Assembly (NCBI RefSeq): GCF_007997135.1
Contig: NZ_VORU01000001.1
Location: 62,001 to 126,000, forward strand
DNA length: 64,000 nucleotides
Reading direction: 5' to 3'
From: Aequorivita lipolytica
GTDB lineage: Bacteria; Bacteroidota; Bacteroidia; Flavobacteriales; Flavobacteriaceae
The position numbers and the translations under genes were made by a program. The notes under the pieces are model-generated. The model was not told where the DNA came from. It did not search any database and saw only the letters and a program-made list of their open reading frames with translations. Shown here one piece after another: positions 61,937-64,000 of this stretch. The number at the start of each line of letters is the position of its first letter. The first letter of the stretch is position 1.

Positions 61937-63085
61937 ATGGCCAAAACATTCGTTTCATATAACAATATTTTAAGCAGTCTTGGTTTTGACAGCGAAACGG
62001 TAGTTGAAAATATTTCTAAAGGCATTTCGGGGCTTGAAAAATATGAAGACACTTCGTTGTTGCCCGAACCTTTTTGTGCTTCCTTAATTTCTTCGGAAAA
62101 AATAGAGAGCGAATTCAATAAAATTGGAGATACTTCAAAATTTACGAAGCTGGAGCAAATGATGATCCTTTCGTTGAAAAAAGTAATAACTGCTTCAAAT
62201 ATTCCTTTAAATGAAAGAGTAGGATTGCTGATTTCAACAACAAAAGGAAATATCGATGTACTTGAAAAAGATAGCAATTTTCCCGAAAGCCGCGCCTATC
62301 TAAGTGAACTTGGGAAAACAATCCAAAACTTTTTCGGCTTTAATAATGAAGCAATTGTACTCTCAAACGCCTGTGTTTCGGGTGTTTTGGTAATTTCAGT
62401 AGCGAAGCGATTTATTTCTGAAGGAAAATACGATCACGTTTTTATAACCAGCGGCGATTTGGTGACCCAGTTTATACTTTCGGGTTTCAATTCATTTCAA
62501 GCTTTATCGGCAGAACCTTGCAAACCGTACGATAAAAATAGGATTGGAATAAATCTCGGGGAAGTTGCTGCCAGTGTACTGGTTACTTCTTCAAAAGAAA
62601 ACCTTTCGAAAGAAGCCGTTGAAATTTTGGGTGATGCAACCTGCAACGACGCGAACCACATTTCAGGGCCATCCCGAACGGGCGAAGGACTTTTCCGAAG
62701 CGTAAAAGCTGCGTTGAAAGAGGCAAATATCACTTCTGCAGAAATAGATTATATTTCGGCACACGGCACCGCCACGCCATTTAATGATGAAATGGAGGCA
62801 ATAGCGTTCAACAGATTGGGAATGGAAAATGTGCCGCTCAATAGTTTAAAAGGGTTTTTTGGGCATACTTTGGGCGCTTCAGGATTGTTGGAAACCATTG
62901 TGGGAATGCATTCTATGGAAAAAAACACGCTTTTTATATCCAAAGGATTTGACGAACTTGGCGTTTCTAAAAAAATTAATATCGTCAAAACCAATACGCC
63001 AAAAAAGTTGAACATATTCCTTAAAACTGCATCGGGTTTTGGAGGCTGCAACTCGGCTGTGATTTTTAGCAAAACAACCAACTAA
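61937..63085 (+). CDS. Beta-ketoacyl synthase (ketosynthase 2)
   Basis: 382 residues, FabF/KS-like. Cys146 in VLSNACVSGVLV, His in ISAHGTATPFND and His in FFGHTLGASG are all kept, so it is not a chain-length factor that lacks the Cys. The N-terminal part is more divergent than in ketosynthase 1. It may work on a different chain length or pair with the first enzyme. It follows the thioesterase gene by 3 bp and precedes a methyltransferase by 10 bp. Confidence 0.9.
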   Translation: MAKTFVSYNNILSSLGFDSETVVENISKGISGLEKYEDTSLLPEPFCASLISSEKIESEFNKIGDTSKFTKLEQMMILSLKKVITASNIPLNERVGLLISTTKGNIDVLEKDSNFPESRAYLSELGKTIQNFFGFNNEAIVLSNACVSGVLVISVAKRFISEGKYDHVFITSGDLVTQFILSGFNSFQALSAEPCKPYDKNRIGINLGEVAASVLVTSSKENLSKEAVEILGDATCNDANHISGPSRTGEGLFRSVKAALKEANITSAEIDYISAHGTATPFNDEMEAIAFNRLGMENVPLNSLKGFFGHTLGASGLLETIVGMHSMEKNTLFISKGFDELGVSKKINIVKTNTPKKLNIFLKTASGFGGCNSAVIFSKTTN

Positions 63086-63095
63086 CCAACCATAA

Positions 63096-64000
63096 ATGCA
63101 AACAACAACCAAAAAAATGAGTGCTATTGAGGCTTTGGAAGAAGCGCATCGGATTGCTTTTGCGCCATTTGTTTTTCAGGCATCAGTGTCACTTCGGAAA
63201 CTTGGGATTCTCGATTATATTTTCGATAACCGGGAAACGGGCGGTCCTACAATTGCAGAGATTTCCGAAAAATTAATGTTAAGCCCATATGGCGTTGGCG
63301 TATTATTGGAAATTGCGGAAACCTCGAATATCATCTCTAAAAATGAGGATGAACAGTACGAGCTGACCAAAGTGGGTTATTTTCTCAACTACAATACCAC
63401 GGCTAGCGTGAACCTGAATTTTACAAATGATGTTTGTTATAAAGGTTTGTTCTATTTAAATGACTCAATTAAAAGCGGGAAACCCGAAGGGCTTAAAGAA
63501 CTTGGGCAGTGGCCAACTATTTATGAAGGACTTTCACAGTTAAAACCTGCGGAACAAAAATCTTGGTTTGATTTTGACCACCACTATTCTGACGGTATTT
63601 TTGAGGATGCACTTGAAAAAATATTTCAGAAGAAGCCAAAAACACTCTTTGATATTGGCGGAAACACTGGCAAATTTTCTATTAAATGCTGTAATTTCAA
63701 TGACGAAGTTAATGTGAAAATCGTCGATTTGCCTGGCCAACTGAATATTGCGTTGGCAAATGCTGAAAGCAATGGATTTAAAGATAGAATTACGGGCCAT
63801 CCCATAGATTGGCTCTCTGAAAATCCACAGATTCCAAAAGATGCTGATACTATATGGATGTGCCAATTTTTAGACTGCTTTTCGGAAGATGAAATATTGA
63901 AAGTCTTGAGCACTTGCGCCGAATCAATGGATGAAAATGCTGAGTTGATTATCGTTGAAACCTTTACCGATAGACAAAATTTTAAATCAACACAATTTAT
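63096..64000 (+). CDS. SAM-dependent O-methyltransferase, partial
   Basis: About 301 residues seen before the window ends; the 3' end is cut off. The N-terminal helical dimerisation domain (about 1-100, FVFQASVSLRKLGILDYIF and LTKVGYFLNYN) is followed by a class I methyltransferase domain with motif I LFDIGGNTGKFS and a later VKIVDLPGQL. This matches small-molecule O-methyltransferases. In the pigment cluster it may methylate a phenolic hydroxyl. Initiates 10 bp after ketosynthase 2. Confidence 0.87.
   Translation, partial: MQTTTKKMSAIEALEEAHRIAFAPFVFQASVSLRKLGILDYIFDNRETGGPTIAEISEKLMLSPYGVGVLLEIAETSNIISKNEDEQYELTKVGYFLNYNTTASVNLNFTNDVCYKGLFYLNDSIKSGKPEGLKELGQWPTIYEGLSQLKPAEQKSWFDFDHHYSDGIFEDALEKIFQKKPKTLFDIGGNTGKFSIKCCNFNDEVNVKIVDLPGQLNIALANAESNGFKDRITGHPIDWLSENPQIPKDADTIWMCQFLDCFSEDEILKVLSTCAESMDENAELIIVETFTDRQNFKSTQF

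Overview
The window is chromosomal DNA of a Bacteroidetes bacterium, most probably family Flavobacteriaceae. The evidence is C-terminal type IX secretion (T9SS) sorting domains, -7 promoter elements of the TAnnTTTG type, few Shine-Dalgarno sites, a flexirubin/dialkylresorcinol pigment cluster, a tyrosine ammonia-lyase closely resembling the Flavobacterium johnsoniae enzyme, and short interspersed repeats of kinds common in this group. I cannot name the genus.

Region 1 (1-25.3 kb) is mostly housekeeping: pyruvate carboxylase, an unrecognised protein with kinase-like motifs, a repeat-rich T9SS cargo protein, DNA polymerase I, then a three-gene cyanophycin set (isoaspartyl peptidase, cyanophycinase, cyanophycin synthetase). 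It continues with a small multidrug-resistance-type transporter, a TPR histidine kinase with a LytTR response regulator, a membrane metallophosphoesterase, a thioredoxin-like protein that has lost one active-site cysteine, a secreted protein, a polysaccharide deacetylase and a large DUF2723 membrane protein. Two genes here (polA and the deacetylase) appear to have absorbed interspersed repeats in frame.

Region 2 (25.3-44.2 kb) is an integrated island of about 18.8 kb in the 3' end of a tRNA-Gln(UUG) gene. It is bounded by a 16-bp att repeat, with a third 15-bp copy 110 bp further out, and each copy is followed by its own terminator. A 23-bp direct repeat lies just inside both ends (probable integrase arm sites). 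The right part is a leftward int / hypothetical / excisionase-like HTH / replication-initiator-like / DnaC-like ATPase module. The rest is defence cargo: a GmrSD-like DUF262-DUF1524 protein followed by a long attC-like hairpin, a HARE-HTH protein with PD-(D/E)xK motifs, and a type I restriction-modification operon. Between hsdS and hsdR that operon carries an Abi_2 (HEPN) gene preceded by a candidate structured small RNA with its own promoter and terminator. A 443-residue protein with a toxin-like C-terminus follows. The island also holds a 33/34-bp tandem array and a repeated 50-bp element.

Region 3 (44.3-47.5 kb) has a T9SS surface protein and a membrane-anchored AraC-type regulator. Region 4 (47.6 kb to the end) is a flexirubin-type cluster: a flavin-dependent oxidoreductase diverging from tyrosine ammonia-lyase, then a tightly packed rightward set of ketoreductase, ketosynthases, acyl carrier protein, LpxL-like acyltransferase, DarA/DarB, two hotdog dehydratase-like proteins (one without the catalytic His), a BtrH-domain protein, an ABC exporter, a thioesterase and a methyltransferase cut by the window end. 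Together they could make p-coumarate, extend it to an aryl polyene, make the dialkylresorcinol partner, esterify the two and place the pigment in the envelope.
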